Source of the DNA: Sinonovacula constricta
Taxonomy: Eukaryota > Mollusca > Bivalvia > Cardiida > Solecurtidae
Reading direction: 5' to 3'
DNA length: 64,000 nt
Assembly: GCA_007844125.1 (NCBI GenBank)
Contig: CM017558.1
Coordinates: forward strand, 51,605,831-51,669,830
Numbering within the stretch: the first letter of the stretch is position 1; every line of letters begins with the position of its first letter. Both the position numbers and the translations under genes were made by a program. The notes under the pieces were generated by a model that made no database searches, was not told the DNA's origin, and saw only the letters and a list, made by a program, of their open reading frames with translations. This document shows, one piece after another, positions 1-11,273 of this stretch.

Positions 1-2520
1 TTCTGATAAGGATGATCACATATTTTTTCTTTTGTTTTTGTTCATTGCACTATTTCAAACAAAAATTATCGTTAGTCTGCGTTTATTGTCCAAATATGGA
101 CGAGCCTAATTTCTATAACAACTTGTGTGATAAATTAAAACTGGTACAAAATGAATTTATAATAGTAGGAGATTTTAACAGTATTTTAAACCCTGAGATG
201 GACTGCTTTAATTACGTGAATATAAATAACCATAGGGCACGGGATTCAATAACATGTTTGAACTTGACCTGATAGACTGCTAACAGAACATGGAAACAAA
301 GCAGTACACTGGCTTAAAAGCAATCCTATTAAAAGGGCGCGTCCTGATTTTTTCTTATATGAAATACCTTGTTTAAAGACTTAACGGATTCCTTTATTGT
401 GCATGGCTGTCGTTCTGACCATTCATTAATAGTTCTTTGTTTAAAGCACGGCGATTTTAAGGCTGGTAAATCATACTGGAAATTTTACAATTCATTGTTG
501 AAGATACGGAATATGTCCGACAAACGAAGCGTATTAAATTTCAGTATGCTACAGTAAAACCAAACACTGACGCTCACCGAGATAAATAAAGCAAATATTT
601 TTTTCCATTGACGATACACTTTGTTTTGAAACACTGTTAATGGAAATACGCAGACAAAAGATTTCTTATGCAACTTTCAAAGAAACGCCAGGAGTGCGCA
701 ACAGAATCTAAGCTTATACATGACATAGAAAATTTTCAATTGAGTAGTAGCACAGATGACCAAATCTTGCTAGCTTTAAAGCAACATGAATTATTAGAAA
801 AAAGGAAAAACGTTTAGAGCGTTCTTTGATAAGATCTCGTGCCAAATGGGTGATGGACAGCTTAAAGCCAACTTAATATTTCTGTAATTAAGAAAATGTA
901 CATTTCGTTTCAAACCATATGGCAAGTCTTTACACAAGTAAGTGAATGCTAATTAATGACTAAAACTCTGTCTTAAACGGAATTAAGAACCATTTTAAAA
1001 GTCTGTACTTCTATATGTATTTACCTATAGATTTAAATAATATATTTGATGATAATAATATTAAAAGTTATCCGATTCTGAGACATTGGAATTACAAAAC
1101 CCTCTATCTAAAGAAGAAGTTATTTACCTTAAACGAATGACAAATGCCACTTCGCCTCGAATGAATGGCTTTTCTGTCGCATTACAAAAAAGTCTGGCGG
1201 AGTCTGATAAGTATAAAGGTGATAATGATAAATATTTTAATATTAAAAAAACTGGCGGTCGATTTCATTACTTACCGTTAAATAGCTTCGGCTTGATTTG
1301 CTAATAGAATCAATAAGAATATATGACAAAGTCCTATGAGCATTGCAACATATACCAAACTCCGAAAAGGCACAGAACAAAGGTATTTCACTTGCAAGCC
1401 AAGCGAAAAGTAAGAACAAATTTGTGATGAGTCATTTAACGAAAAGAGCAAACCCGACAGTTACCGCCTTGGGACGGTTAGTCGGCAATATGGACCGACT
1501 GGGGTGCTTAAACAGGTTTTACAGAGCTCTAACCTCGCACTTCACGACGAGTCCCTTAAATGCAAGCAATGAAATTAAAAACGATCTATTTGAATACAAA
1601 ATGTCCAAGCGCTGATATTTTCTATAAGTTATGACGAAAGTAATGACGTCATTGAAAAATAATGTCCCCATAGTGTTTAGAAAAGAATATGGTATAATTT
1701 CGATTTGAAAAACTACACAAGTCTGTTTTGACCACTTTGATAAGCGGGGACCAAAGTGGTTACATTTTTGGCAGGTTTATTGGTGATATTATTCGTTCAA
1801 CCTATGATTTACTGTTTCATACTGAGAAAAACAAAAAACATTCCATGTATGCTGTTGCTAGTGATTTAGCTGCTGCGTACCATTCCGTGTCTTTAGAACA
1901 TTTGATGTTTATACGAACTTCCTCCAATTCGAAGGCATAATATGTTCAATTAAAATGACTTTTAATCAGCCGGAGCTGACGAAGACTATAAGCTTCAAAA
2001 CCCACTTATTCAGACAGTCTTAAATATTTTGATTACAGACAGAAAAGGAAGCCTTTCTGTATATGACGTTATGGTGACAACCAAGCTTGAACCAAAATCT
2101 CACTTTAAACGAGTTTCCCTTTATTTATAATAACAAGAAAACCCCACACTACTTCATAATATTTAAAGTAACAAAGGACCCGAAATAAAGGTGGCTACAA
2201 TACAGAATAAGCCATAGAATTCTTGGAACTAACACACTACTTGAATTTAAATGAAAATAAGAAATGATGAAATCTGTTCCTTTTGAAATAATTCTCCTGA
2301 CACAGTATGTCACTTGTTTTGGGGTTGTAATATTGTTAACCATTTAGTAATGGAAGTTCATCGATGGTTAATGAGCAGGTATACTAAACCTAAACTTTGC
2401 GCTATCCAAAAAAACTTTCTCTTTGACTGGCCACAATTAAGCATACCTTGTGATAATATAATTCTTCTGTTGAAATACTATATTTATAGATGATATAAAT
2501 GTACATTAAGATTTTAAGAA
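1..2520 (+). mobile_element. Degenerate L1/Tx1-like non-LTR retrotransposon (LINE)
   Basis: Fragments of one LINE lie in order on the plus strand, separated by stops and frameshifts. Positions 12-272 read as an endonuclease domain with the IIVGDFNSIL motif. Positions 369-545 continue it with the catalytic-type CRSDHSLIV motif. Positions 1086-1190 match the linker before the reverse transcriptase (NPLSKEEV, then SPRMNGF). Positions 1728-1940 match the RT start (SGDQSGYIFGRFIGDIIR), with the usual first catalytic Asp region changed to SDLAAAYHSVS. Around 2160-2490 the C-terminal part is visible (VTKDP, RWLQYRISHRILGTNT, then DTVCHLFWGC). A different repeat interrupts the copy at about 1312-1666. 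The 5' end lies outside the window. It is dead: no frame is intact. Clade assignment is from motif order and wording only. Confidence 0.85.
1312..1666 (+). repeat. Orphan dispersed repeat 'R1', copy 1, inserted in the LINE
   Basis: A segment of about 355 bp separates the LINE's pre-RT and RT motifs, so it is an insertion or replacement. The same sequence recurs in inverse orientation at 20480-20838 and in part at 18478-18605. The left end begins near ATATGACAAAGTCCTATGAG and the right end near GAAAAATAATG. A 90-codon open frame (1343-1615) runs through it, and a 73-codon frame in the second copy matches it, sharing for example TVTALxRxVGxMDRLGCLNR. Substitutions between the copies look neutral, so I do not call it a gene. 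I see no terminal inverted repeat, tRNA box or poly-A tail, so the class is unknown. Confidence 0.7.
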
Positions 2521-4456
2521 ATAATTCTGTTTGGCTTGTTAGGTATAAGGGGTGCTCAGGTTGATTAAGAAATGCCATGCATATTCTCTCCCACGTGCTC
2601 TCCCAATACTTATATTGTAGAATGGATGTGAAATCTTATATTCTGAAAACTATTAAAGGTCTTCTACACAGATGATTTGGTTTGTTTGCCTCAGTTTTCG
2701 GCGGCGATAACACATCGTCTTCATCAGCTCATTGGCATAACTGGTTACTTGAGAATATCTGTATTAATTATCATAGAACTTTTCTTATTATCCTATTTCT
2801 GTCGACGGTCACATAACGAGGTAGTTTCAGCAATTTTTCCGGATTAGAGATGACATTTGCTGTTTAGTGTATGTAGCTTATTTCACTCTCCTCTTCCACA
2901 TAACCCTGATAATTGCACTTTGGTACTCTCTGGTATGAAGTTTGTGTCCGGTGTTCTGACAACGCTCATAGATGGTGGATTATGCTTGAATTTATGTGTC
3001 ACTGTTATTGGCGACGCGCTGGAGCATGACGCTTATATATGAAATGCTCACTGAAACTTGCCCATGGAGAAAGTCTGTTTTGCGGACTTTCATAACACTG
3101 ATTAAATTCGGCTCCTTGTTCGGTAAACGGCGTTCTTTATAATTATTTATTTTATGTATTTTTTAAGTTATTTTTGTGTGTCTGTAACTTTCACACAAAC
3201 ATGGCAGAAAACGAGGGATTTTGGTTTTTTTCTTTTTATCATTAAAATGTCTAAGGCTTAGCAACGAAACAGTCCATAGCCAAAAGAAAACTTGTAATAT
3301 GCTTGAAGAGTTCTTGGGTTGAGACTTCGCCTTGGGATTTTGGATCGGACAGTTCAAAATTAAAACCCTAGACCCGTAAAGCTTTTATACGATCTTATTC
3401 GATTTGGATGATCGTTGATAAACGTCCAACACACGAAAAAACAAACAATTTCAACATGCTTGAAGTATTCTTGGTCAAAAGGTTAAAGTTATGGACATTG
3501 ACACATAATTACGTAGTAATCTTGCTTTGTAACATAATTATTTCCATCGGAATCAATGGCATGTCAGGTCGTTCTGTTTACTGTTTCTTTTAGTTTTTGA
3601 CTTCATCCATTCCACTTTAAAATGCGTAATGTAGATTTGTTTTAGGAAACACTAAACTTTATTCTTTGTTTTCATAACTCAAATACAACTGAGATACATA
3701 CCTCAGATACAAAAATGCTTCCATGCAAAACAACTTTGATAATAAACAATAAGATAATAAGAAAGAAATCAAACATACAATGTTCATCAAAAATACTACG
3801 TGAACAATAATAACTTTTGTAAGTTAATGCTGCTGTACACATGCATTTTCTGCGTTTTCTGCTTTTACACTTAAGCTTTATTTTTAATTTTAATAAATTT
3901 GCCAGTTTTTTCTATGAATGTAACATTTTGAAAAAAAAAAACTTTTATATAGTTCCGGGTTTCTCATGACATTTTTGTTTTGTTTTAAACCATTCTATGG
4001 TAACAGGATTATACATTATACATATTTTTCTGTTGATTTTTTGTTTCTGAAAAATATCAAATGAAAACCCACAGCTTTAAAAATATGCATTTTCTACTTT
4101 CACCCATATTAACTTATTTAACCGTTCCAGTTTTTGCGTCGCCTTTGATGCTTCGCATCAATTACTTTTCTTGTCAATGCTTATTTTGGAGTTTCACACA
4201 CAGTCCTTATTACAATATTCAGATGCGGCATAATGTCTGTGTTGTCTTTTACCTGAATAAATTGTTATCTCTAAGTATTCTATGTGTTCTCCAATATGTT
4301 GATTCCAGGTTTCTTGAGGTATGGCATACCTTCATTTTGTTACGTCTGTGTCGCTTTCTCTTTCTCAGTTGGTTGGGTTTTCTTGAAAGGGAGGCGAAAC
4401 ACCCACTCTTAATATCCATTCGGATAGCTAGCTTAACTTGTTTAATTTCCTTTTTG
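2521..4456. other. Non-coding AT-rich stretch, no gene seen
   Basis: No open frame here resembles a known protein. The longest is a 137-codon hydrophobic plus-strand frame at 4061-4474. It overlaps the antisense 3' end of GPCR-1 and is best explained by chance at this base composition. Positions 3972-4000 share about 25 bases, inverted, with 7250-7278 on the other side of GPCR-1. Positions 4125-4175 share a short sequence with about 54695-54745. Confidence 0.6.
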
Positions 4457-5853
4457 TTACTGTTTTGTTACTAAAGTCTCTACTCGATGGAATAAAGAAA
4501 TAGCAACCTCTTTGGCAGTATAAAATATCTGTTGGCATCTGTGCATCAGTAGCTGACACAAGGTTATCAAATCACGTATGCTGCTAAGATACTTTTGAAA
4601 GTTATACCTGTATCTTGTACTGTTCGCCGCATACAGGAAAGGGTTAATGCCCGATTTACACCAAAGCAGCCAGACGAGGATCTCGTAAGCTCTTTGGTTG
4701 ACGCATTGATCACCACAGAAAGCATTGAGTATCGTTGTAAAGGTGTACGGAGCCCAACAGAAAAAGAACACAAAAACAAGAATTGCTAAAAATCTTGCAG
4801 CTCTGATATGACGAATCGATTCCGACATACGTTTCTTTTTCCTTAACTAGCGTTTTGGTCCCTTATTAAAAGTAACCGTATTTGGATTGATCTCTGGTGT
4901 CTGGTCTGCTGGAGGTTGCAATTCAATAGAAACTTCTTCTTGTTTTGAACGTTCGTCTTCGCAACTGGTACCATTGCTATTTTTGCAAGAAATCTCGCCT
5001 GCTTCAGTATGATTTTTATCTGGCCTGTTTGTCACACCAGGAAGCTCCTCGGGTGTTTTCGTATCCGTCAGCACACTTTCATCAGTATCACAATTTGTCG
5101 ACTCTTCCCCACTAGCCGAAACATTTTTCAGTGTAAAGGCTTTCTGTATTATCGTTCGAGTATTCCACTTTGTCTTTTTCCGAATCTGCACATATATCGA
5201 AACATTGAGAATCACTAGCATCAGAAAAGGTATGCAAAATTCCATGAAGGCCGTTGCTGTTGTGAACCCGACATTATATGCAAATTCAACATCGCAGTCC
5301 ATATCCTCAACAGTGCTCTCTCCTACCCAGTAGTCCCAGCTAATAATGCTTGGTCCATACAGGAGAAACGCAATTAGCCACGAAATAGCAACCACGATAT
5401 ATGCTCGCTTTTTAGTTACCTTAATTTTGTAAAATGGGCCGTAAGTTAACAGCATTAGTCGATCAGCACTTAGAATGACCATGAGCAAAACCGTTTGAAG
5501 ATAACACGTAAAGTCGGAGACGCTCCAGATCTTGCAGAAAACCGTGTTAAAGGTCCAAGTGTAATGATTTAAAGTAAAGACAGTATAGATAGGGAGATTG
5601 ATGCAGCCGATTAAAAAATCAGCGATGGCAAGGTTGAATATGTAGAAGTCATACACTGAGTTAAGTTTATGGTCTCGAATGTAAGAAATGATAGTCAAGA
5701 TGTTGCCACCGACCGCAAGAATAATCAAAACGATCATGAGTGTCCCGAAATGATCTGTAGAGGTAGGGTCATAGGAATAAAGCCTTCCCCATTCTCGGAC
5801 GTCTTATGGTCTTCATAAATGGACTCAGTTGTCTGCATGCCTTCTGTAGTATC
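4457..5853 (-). pseudogene. GPCR-1: amine-receptor-like rhodopsin-family GPCR, disrupted copy
   Basis: This is a seven-helix receptor of the muscarinic or histamine-H3/H4 type, close to GPCR-2 in sequence. Visible motifs are LAIADF in TM2, CKIWSVSDFTC in TM3 with the amine-anchoring Asp, SADRLMLLTYGPFY after TM3 (DRL replaces DRY), FCWAPYTF in TM6 and NPFLYAANS in TM7. Two lesions break it against GPCR-2. One base is missing near 5740 in TM1, so the N-terminal part (MTLPLQ on the minus strand) is out of frame with the rest. An in-frame TAG at 4847-4849 in intracellular loop 3 aligns with an AAG lysine codon of GPCR-2. The exon begins after a splice acceptor (ttattgcag) at 5853; the upstream exon is not certain. 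The C-terminal tail is longer than in its neighbours. The alternative is that both lesions are sequencing or assembly errors in a live gene. Confidence 0.85.
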
Positions 5854-6609
5854 CTGCAATAAGGATATACAAGCATGTCATTATCAATGATGATGGATTA
5901 AAACAAGCAGAATTATTTTAAACTAGTTTTATACTAAAATCTTTAGAGCAGGTAGAAGCATATACACAAATAAACAAAATGATAATATATTAGCCGAGAG
6001 AAACTATAAAAACAAAACAAAACGACATAGCATGACCAGTATAGCGACTATTGGTAGAGGAGTAGAAGTACCCCAGCCAAATGTTTAGAAGAACCGCACC
6101 GAGGTCAGCTGTACAACTACTCTCCACACTGATTTGTTTGACTCGACCAAGACTCTCGAACCCATGCTGTGAGGGGGTGAGAAGAAACAAGGAGGTGAGA
6201 CCGATTATAAAAAAAAACACTACAACAATGACTGTTAAGAGAGATAAAAATAGAAACAGCGCAAGAAATCATGTGAATTGCATGAACATTGACAACATAA
6301 AAGTAACTTCCATGAATGAATCTGTAAACAGGTGTAGTGATTGTCTTTTGTATCTTACCGCTTTAACATAATAATTATACTTCTGTATTAATACTGATTA
6401 AGCAAAAATTAAACCCAGCTTGCTTGATTTAATATAATCATTGTTTTAGTGGCTACTTGAAAAACAGAAACGTCACTGAAAAACTATTCGATTTTAGTTA
6501 TCAATTTATTTATTTACCAAATTACATGAAATATTTATATGCAAACATTGAACAGTAAATAAAAATAACTTGGTACTGTAAATAACAAGTTAGATTAATA
6601 TACTTACAA
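5854..6609. other. Intergenic or intron sequence upstream of GPCR-1
   Basis: This follows the GPCR-1 splice acceptor on the minus strand, so it may be intron. The open frames seen here on both strands (for example 6081-6371) overlap each other, match nothing I know and look like chance. Confidence 0.5.
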
Positions 6610-6875
6610 AAAAATTACATATAGTGTATAGCACAGAAAATCATCAAAGTGTATATCACATAACATTGCCATAATGTATATCACAGAACATTGCATATAA
6701 TGTATATCACAGAACATTAACGTAGTGTATATAACAGAATATGACCATAGTGTATATCACAGAACATTGCCATAGTGTATATCACAAAACATTACGTATA
6801 GTGTATAGCACAGACCATGACAATAGTGTATAGCAAAAAACATTACCATAGTGTACAGCACAGAATATTACAGAG
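6610..6875. repeat. Minisatellite, ~25-bp unit
   Basis: About ten degenerate tandem units of roughly 25 bases follow the pattern ATAGTGTATATCACAGAACA then TTRCC or a variant. Units differ by point changes and small gaps, so the array is old. It is not coding. Confidence 0.9.
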
Positions 6876-7366
6876 GTGAGCCCTGCGAAGTCCGTGTCTG
6901 CATAAGAATCCTGGTATTAGTCAATTTTGTAACTTGATTTATTCATTTCGGCAAAAGGACTGACAGAAAAGAGACTAATTGACAGGAAAGTAAATGTACG
7001 TTAAAGAAACTGCTACGAAGCGTAAACAGGAAGTTGTGAGAAATAATGACTGTATCTGCATTCCATTATCAAACAAGAAAAGTCGTTGATGTGAAGCATC
7101 AAAGGCAACGCAAAAAAGTTTGAGATGTGAAGAGATTAAAGCAATATGGGAGCAGGTAACAAAGACACATGACACGTATTGGTTTTTATTTGAAAGTTTT
7201 CTGTTAACTATAATTTTTCGAGAAAAGGCCTGTATAACCTATATTCCTGAGACCATAGAATGGTTTAAAACAAAATAAAAAGCAACGCCCGACACCATTA
7301 AATAGGTTTTCTAAGATGTTACATATTAGCACCAAGAAAACGAAACAGACACCAATAAGATCTTAG
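6876..7366. other. Non-coding stretch, no gene seen
   Basis: AT-rich with no supported gene. It contains the inverted partner (7250-7278, CCATAGAATGGTTTAAAACA) of a sequence at 3972-4000. Confidence 0.5.
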
Positions 7367-7420
7367 CTAATTGTAAATCCTTCGTTTGCACGAAACTGGT
7401 GACTTATTTAATCTACCAAC

Positions 7421-7648
7421 CTGTATGTTCTTGTTTTCTAATTGTTCGTGTTTTCTAACATCTTGCGACGGCTGCTCCTGACTCGGGGTCAAAATTGTAT
7501 AGGCCACCGGATGGTTCGTTTTCGCTGTTGCTATGTTAATAAACGTTTGGCCTGAAGGATTGGAATTGCTTTGGCTTTCATTTCGACTTTCAGTTACTTC
7601 TAAAGAACCTATTTCCATAGCATAGAGTCTCCCACGATATGTACGCAC
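7421..7648 (-). CDS. Candidate upstream coding exon (possibly of GPCR-1)
   Basis: A minus-strand open frame holds ATGs at 7648 and 7618 and runs to a plausible donor, CAG|GTTGGT, at 7421/7420. The stop lies beyond the donor, at 7367. The reading phase at the donor (0) matches the phase of the GPCR-1 acceptor at 5853, so the two could join. The peptide is polar, Ser-, Asn- and Gln-rich, with one N-glycosylation-type NES site and no membrane segment. That would fit an extracellular N-terminus but gives no homology. An open frame of this length can occur by chance, and I see no counterpart upstream of GPCR-2. Treat it as a weak candidate. Confidence 0.22.
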
Positions 7649-7679
7649 GATGTGTGCAAAGGTTGTATTATGTTTAAGC

Positions 7680-9415
7680 AGTAACCATGCAGGCTATGCT
7701 TGACATGTATAATAACGTAAAGTACAATAAAATAAGCGATAAATGGCTCAGAGCATCATCACTTGTTGGTGTCATACTTCTTATAAGCTTTTTATCTAAA
7801 TAATTAAAGATCAACATAATCTGAGCCAATAATTACAATAAACTTTACATATATTGACGCCACATTTTTTCTGGGGGATTCTACAACGTGTTGTGATTTA
7901 CAAGAGACTGTTTATACCAAAGCAAGTAAATACATGTAATCTCAAATGATGTCAAGGTCTTTTTATTTTTTATCAGACAAATGCATAATCTCTCTGAATA
8001 TTTTTTATTGCAAGCTTGCTGTTTCCGTAAAAAGACAAATAAAAAAAAACTTAAGCAATGTCACATATTATTTAGAAATAATTATAAGCTTAAAGAGTAT
8101 AGCTGTGCACTTTTGTATAAATTACATTAATTGTTGTTAATCGTTGGGAAGAAAATCAGAAATATTGTTTTAAACAATAAAAGAAAGCTGCATGTGATGT
8201 ATATGATTATGGTTCCAATCTAATCTAACAGATGTACAGGGGATGCAATCGAAAAGCTATGAAATACTGTTGTTGTATGTGTATCTGAGGAGTTGTTAGG
8301 TCAAATTTTATAGTGAATAAGTGGAGCCGTCTATTTAATGAACGTTTTTTTAAAGATAATAAATAATATTAAGTGTTCTTAAGTTTTGTTGTTTTTTTTG
8401 TTTTGCTGCTGTTGTTGTTGTTGTTCCGTTTTGCTTTTTATTCAACAATTCAATACTTTTTCGGAAGTTAAGTTTATTTCATTACTTACCACCGACTTAA
8501 ATTAAATAACCGTCACCAGAGACCACACAAAAACTAAGGTTCTGCTACGAAATGATTTTTCCGTCCTGTGCGTCGTTTGTGTGGAAAAAAGTCCAATATG
8601 AAAATAAAACTATTTTATAATTTGAATTGTATTTTTGTACAATCGGTTTCAAACATAGGAAGCAGAACTTACCATTTTTAATAACAAGCTAAACGTGGCA
8701 TGGTGGTCGAGGGGCTACATATTTAAAAGGGGGGTCATGGAGTCAACCGAAATGCTCTCATTTTATTGTTTGTTTGCAATTACTTCATTGTCTATATTAT
8801 TAATTATTTGTTAAAATTACAGCTGTGTTCCATATATATTACACACTCGTGTTGGGCAAGTATTAATATAATTTATATTTTCAATATTGTGAAGATTACC
8901 ACATTATAAAAAAAACAATAAAAAATCCTTCGAACAAACCATTACATATATTTCGCACGTTTCAAGTATGAACAATGCAAGTGGGACCTCTACATAATGC
9001 ATACGAAGCAAGTAAGAACGACTTTATGGCGTTGCTTATTACTGTAAAAAGTAAACGTCTTACATTTGTATATTGGGCTTTGATAAAAGAAATGTGTAAA
9101 GCGTGAGACAAACGTGAATACGTGTACTATAAACTGGTATGTACATTTGGGCTACACCAGTTTATACACGGGGATATATAAACAATTTACCAGGTATACT
9201 CTAGCCAGATAGGTTAATAAAATACACAAACACTTAATCCATACTGTTGGCATTTTTAAGTATTAAGCAACAAGAATTTGATAACACATCTCAATAAAAC
9301 AACTAAAACAAGAAAAATATATAACTAAGTATATAACAATAACAACAATTCGATAAAAAACATAATCGTTACGCTTTCGTATTGTAATGCAGAGACTTAT
9401 TTATACCGCCTAGTC
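7680..9415. other. Non-coding AT-rich stretch
   Basis: No gene seen. It includes a GTT-rich low-complexity run at about 8385-8427. The rest has short chance frames only. Confidence 0.6.
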
Positions 9416-9906
9416 TTGGAGTTATGTTGTCGTGTCGTCATGTTGTCTTGTCATCTTGGCGTTATGTTGCAAAGTCGTCTTGGCGTTAAGTTATCTTGTC
9501 ACAATGTTGTCATGTCGTTTTGGCGTTATGTTGTCTTGTCGTCTTGGCGTTATGTTGTCTTGTCGCCATGTTGTCATGTCGTTTTGGCGTTATGTTGTCA
9601 TGTCGTTTTGGCGTTATGTTGTCATGTCGTTTTGGCGTTATGTTGTCTTGTCGTCTTGGCGTTATGTTGTCTTGTCGCCATGTTGTCATGTCGTTATGTT
9701 GTCTTGTCGCCATGTTGTCGTGTCGTTATGTTGTCTTCACATCTTGGCGTTATGTTGCAAAGTCGTCTTGGCATTGTGTCATCTTGTTACCATGTTGTCA
9801 TGTCGTTATGTTGTCTTGTCGTCTTGGCGTTATGTTGTCTTGTCGCCATGTTGTCTTGTCGTCTTGGCGTTGTTGTCTTGGCGTTGTTGTCTTGTCGCCT
9901 TGGCTT
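9416..9906. repeat. Minisatellite with 24-bp and 12-bp periodicity
   Basis: Nearly 500 bases are built from variants of GTTATGTTGTCTTGTCGTC followed by TTGGC. Full units are 24 bases, with half-length and hybrid units mixed in. Because 24 is a multiple of 3 and the unit lacks stops in several frames, long overlapping open frames of 140-173 codons appear on the plus strand, repeating CCHVVLAL-type peptides. All three are by-products of the array, not genes. Identical neighbouring blocks at about 9570-9650 indicate recent local expansion. Confidence 0.95.
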
Positions 9907-10788
9907 TTAAATCATACACTATAAGTATTAATTTTTATGCATTTTTAACATAGATATAATAATAAACATTATTCACTTTTCAGATCAATATTGGTATTTT
10001 TTGTTTATTATTTATACATTTTTAAATAGGTTTTATTAATTGATTTATGTAAACATAACGTATTTGTTATGTATTTAATGCACCCTCCGACTGAATTAAT
10101 TTTGTTATACCAAATCACCTTTTTTTTAACATGAGTTTACCTTAGCATGAAATATTTAGTAAACTAAGTTAAACAGACGAACAAATTAGTGTACATACGC
10201 AACAAAGATAATTTTATACATTATAAATTTGAAAACATCATCTTATATTGTGTGTGAAAACTCTAGAACTCAAATTCTAAGAATGATCGTAATGAAGGAT
10301 GTCAGAAATAATGTGGCAAAATGGTTACTCTCTCAAACTGAATTTTAAGTAATTAAAAAAGAAACTTATGAAATTTCATGAAACTTACAAATGGTAGAAA
10401 AAACAACAACACTTTTCTTGCATATGAAAGAAGTTACAAACCTGACTATCATACCTTGTCTCTCTAAAGAAATTATTACACAAAAAAACTAAAGCAGGAC
10501 ATCAAAAGCAAATCTCGATAAAGATGTGTACTAATACAGGGACCGTACGTTCGGTGTTATTTCTAATTTGTCTTTCTCTGAGTTAATCCTATGTGAAGAT
10601 ATATCAGGGTTTAAACTACTTAAATATTTTCTGACTGTGGGATATAGCTAAGTCTTTATGTCAGACTGTGTAAAAGATGCGTTGCACAAATCAACACATG
10701 CAACACATGTTCCCATTGGAATTAAAACTAAAACGCTACACACACAACTTTGTCACATTGTATAATGAATGAACCGTGTTATTTTCCT
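9907..10788. other. Non-coding AT-rich stretch
   Basis: No gene, RNA or clear repeat seen between the minisatellite and the inverted-repeat element near the 3' end of GPCR-2. Confidence 0.6.
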
Positions 10789-11249
10789 TTAAAAGGTGGT
10801 ATCCGACAGTTTGCCTGTATCTAATAGATGTAACACTATCTTATCTCTGTTTGGGGCATTTGGACATGATCTTTCCTAAGTCTTAGATTTGATGATTTTC
10901 AACATTATCTCACATTTAGAACTCATTAATCAACACTTAAATGTTCATTCTTTTTAAATCTATAAATAAGAACAATTGGGATTCCTGCTAACAATATACA
11001 TCAATGTCACAGCGGATGAAGTGGATGATCTCAAACATGAGTGGTCACGTGGATTTCAAAGTTTGAAAATAGCTAACTGTACAGCGTGGCTTAGATAGGA
11101 AATGACGATTGTGGCGTTATGGTCCACTTGTCGGAAAAGTGTAGGACATCAATAAGCAGCATTTTGTGGGATTTGTTCAGCTCGCAATGGTTTATTATGA
11201 TGCTTAATGAAAATTCTTTTGGTCCAAACTGTCGGATACCACCTTTAAA
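10789..11249 (-). mobile_element. Inverted-repeat MITE family 'M1', complete copy
   Basis: This element of about 460 bp is bounded by inverted ends: AAAGGTGGTATCCGACAGTTT on the left and its complement on the right (AAACTGTCGGATACCACCTTT). Its inside holds the family's landmark (AGCTAACTGTACAGCGTGGC, seen here in reverse). It has no coding capacity. It lies 25 bases beyond the stop codon of GPCR-2, inside what must be the receptor's 3' UTR. An AATAAA on the minus strand at 11191-11196 falls inside it. Flanking TTTAAA sequences make the target duplication (TA or TTAA) ambiguous. Confidence 0.9.
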
Positions 11250-11273
11250 ATTCTATCATAAATTGTGTTAATT

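Noticed and set aside
4061..4474. 137-codon hydrophobic plus-strand frame
   Set aside because: It overlaps the antisense 3' end of GPCR-1, has no family motif and is T-rich. A frame of this length is expected by chance at this composition.
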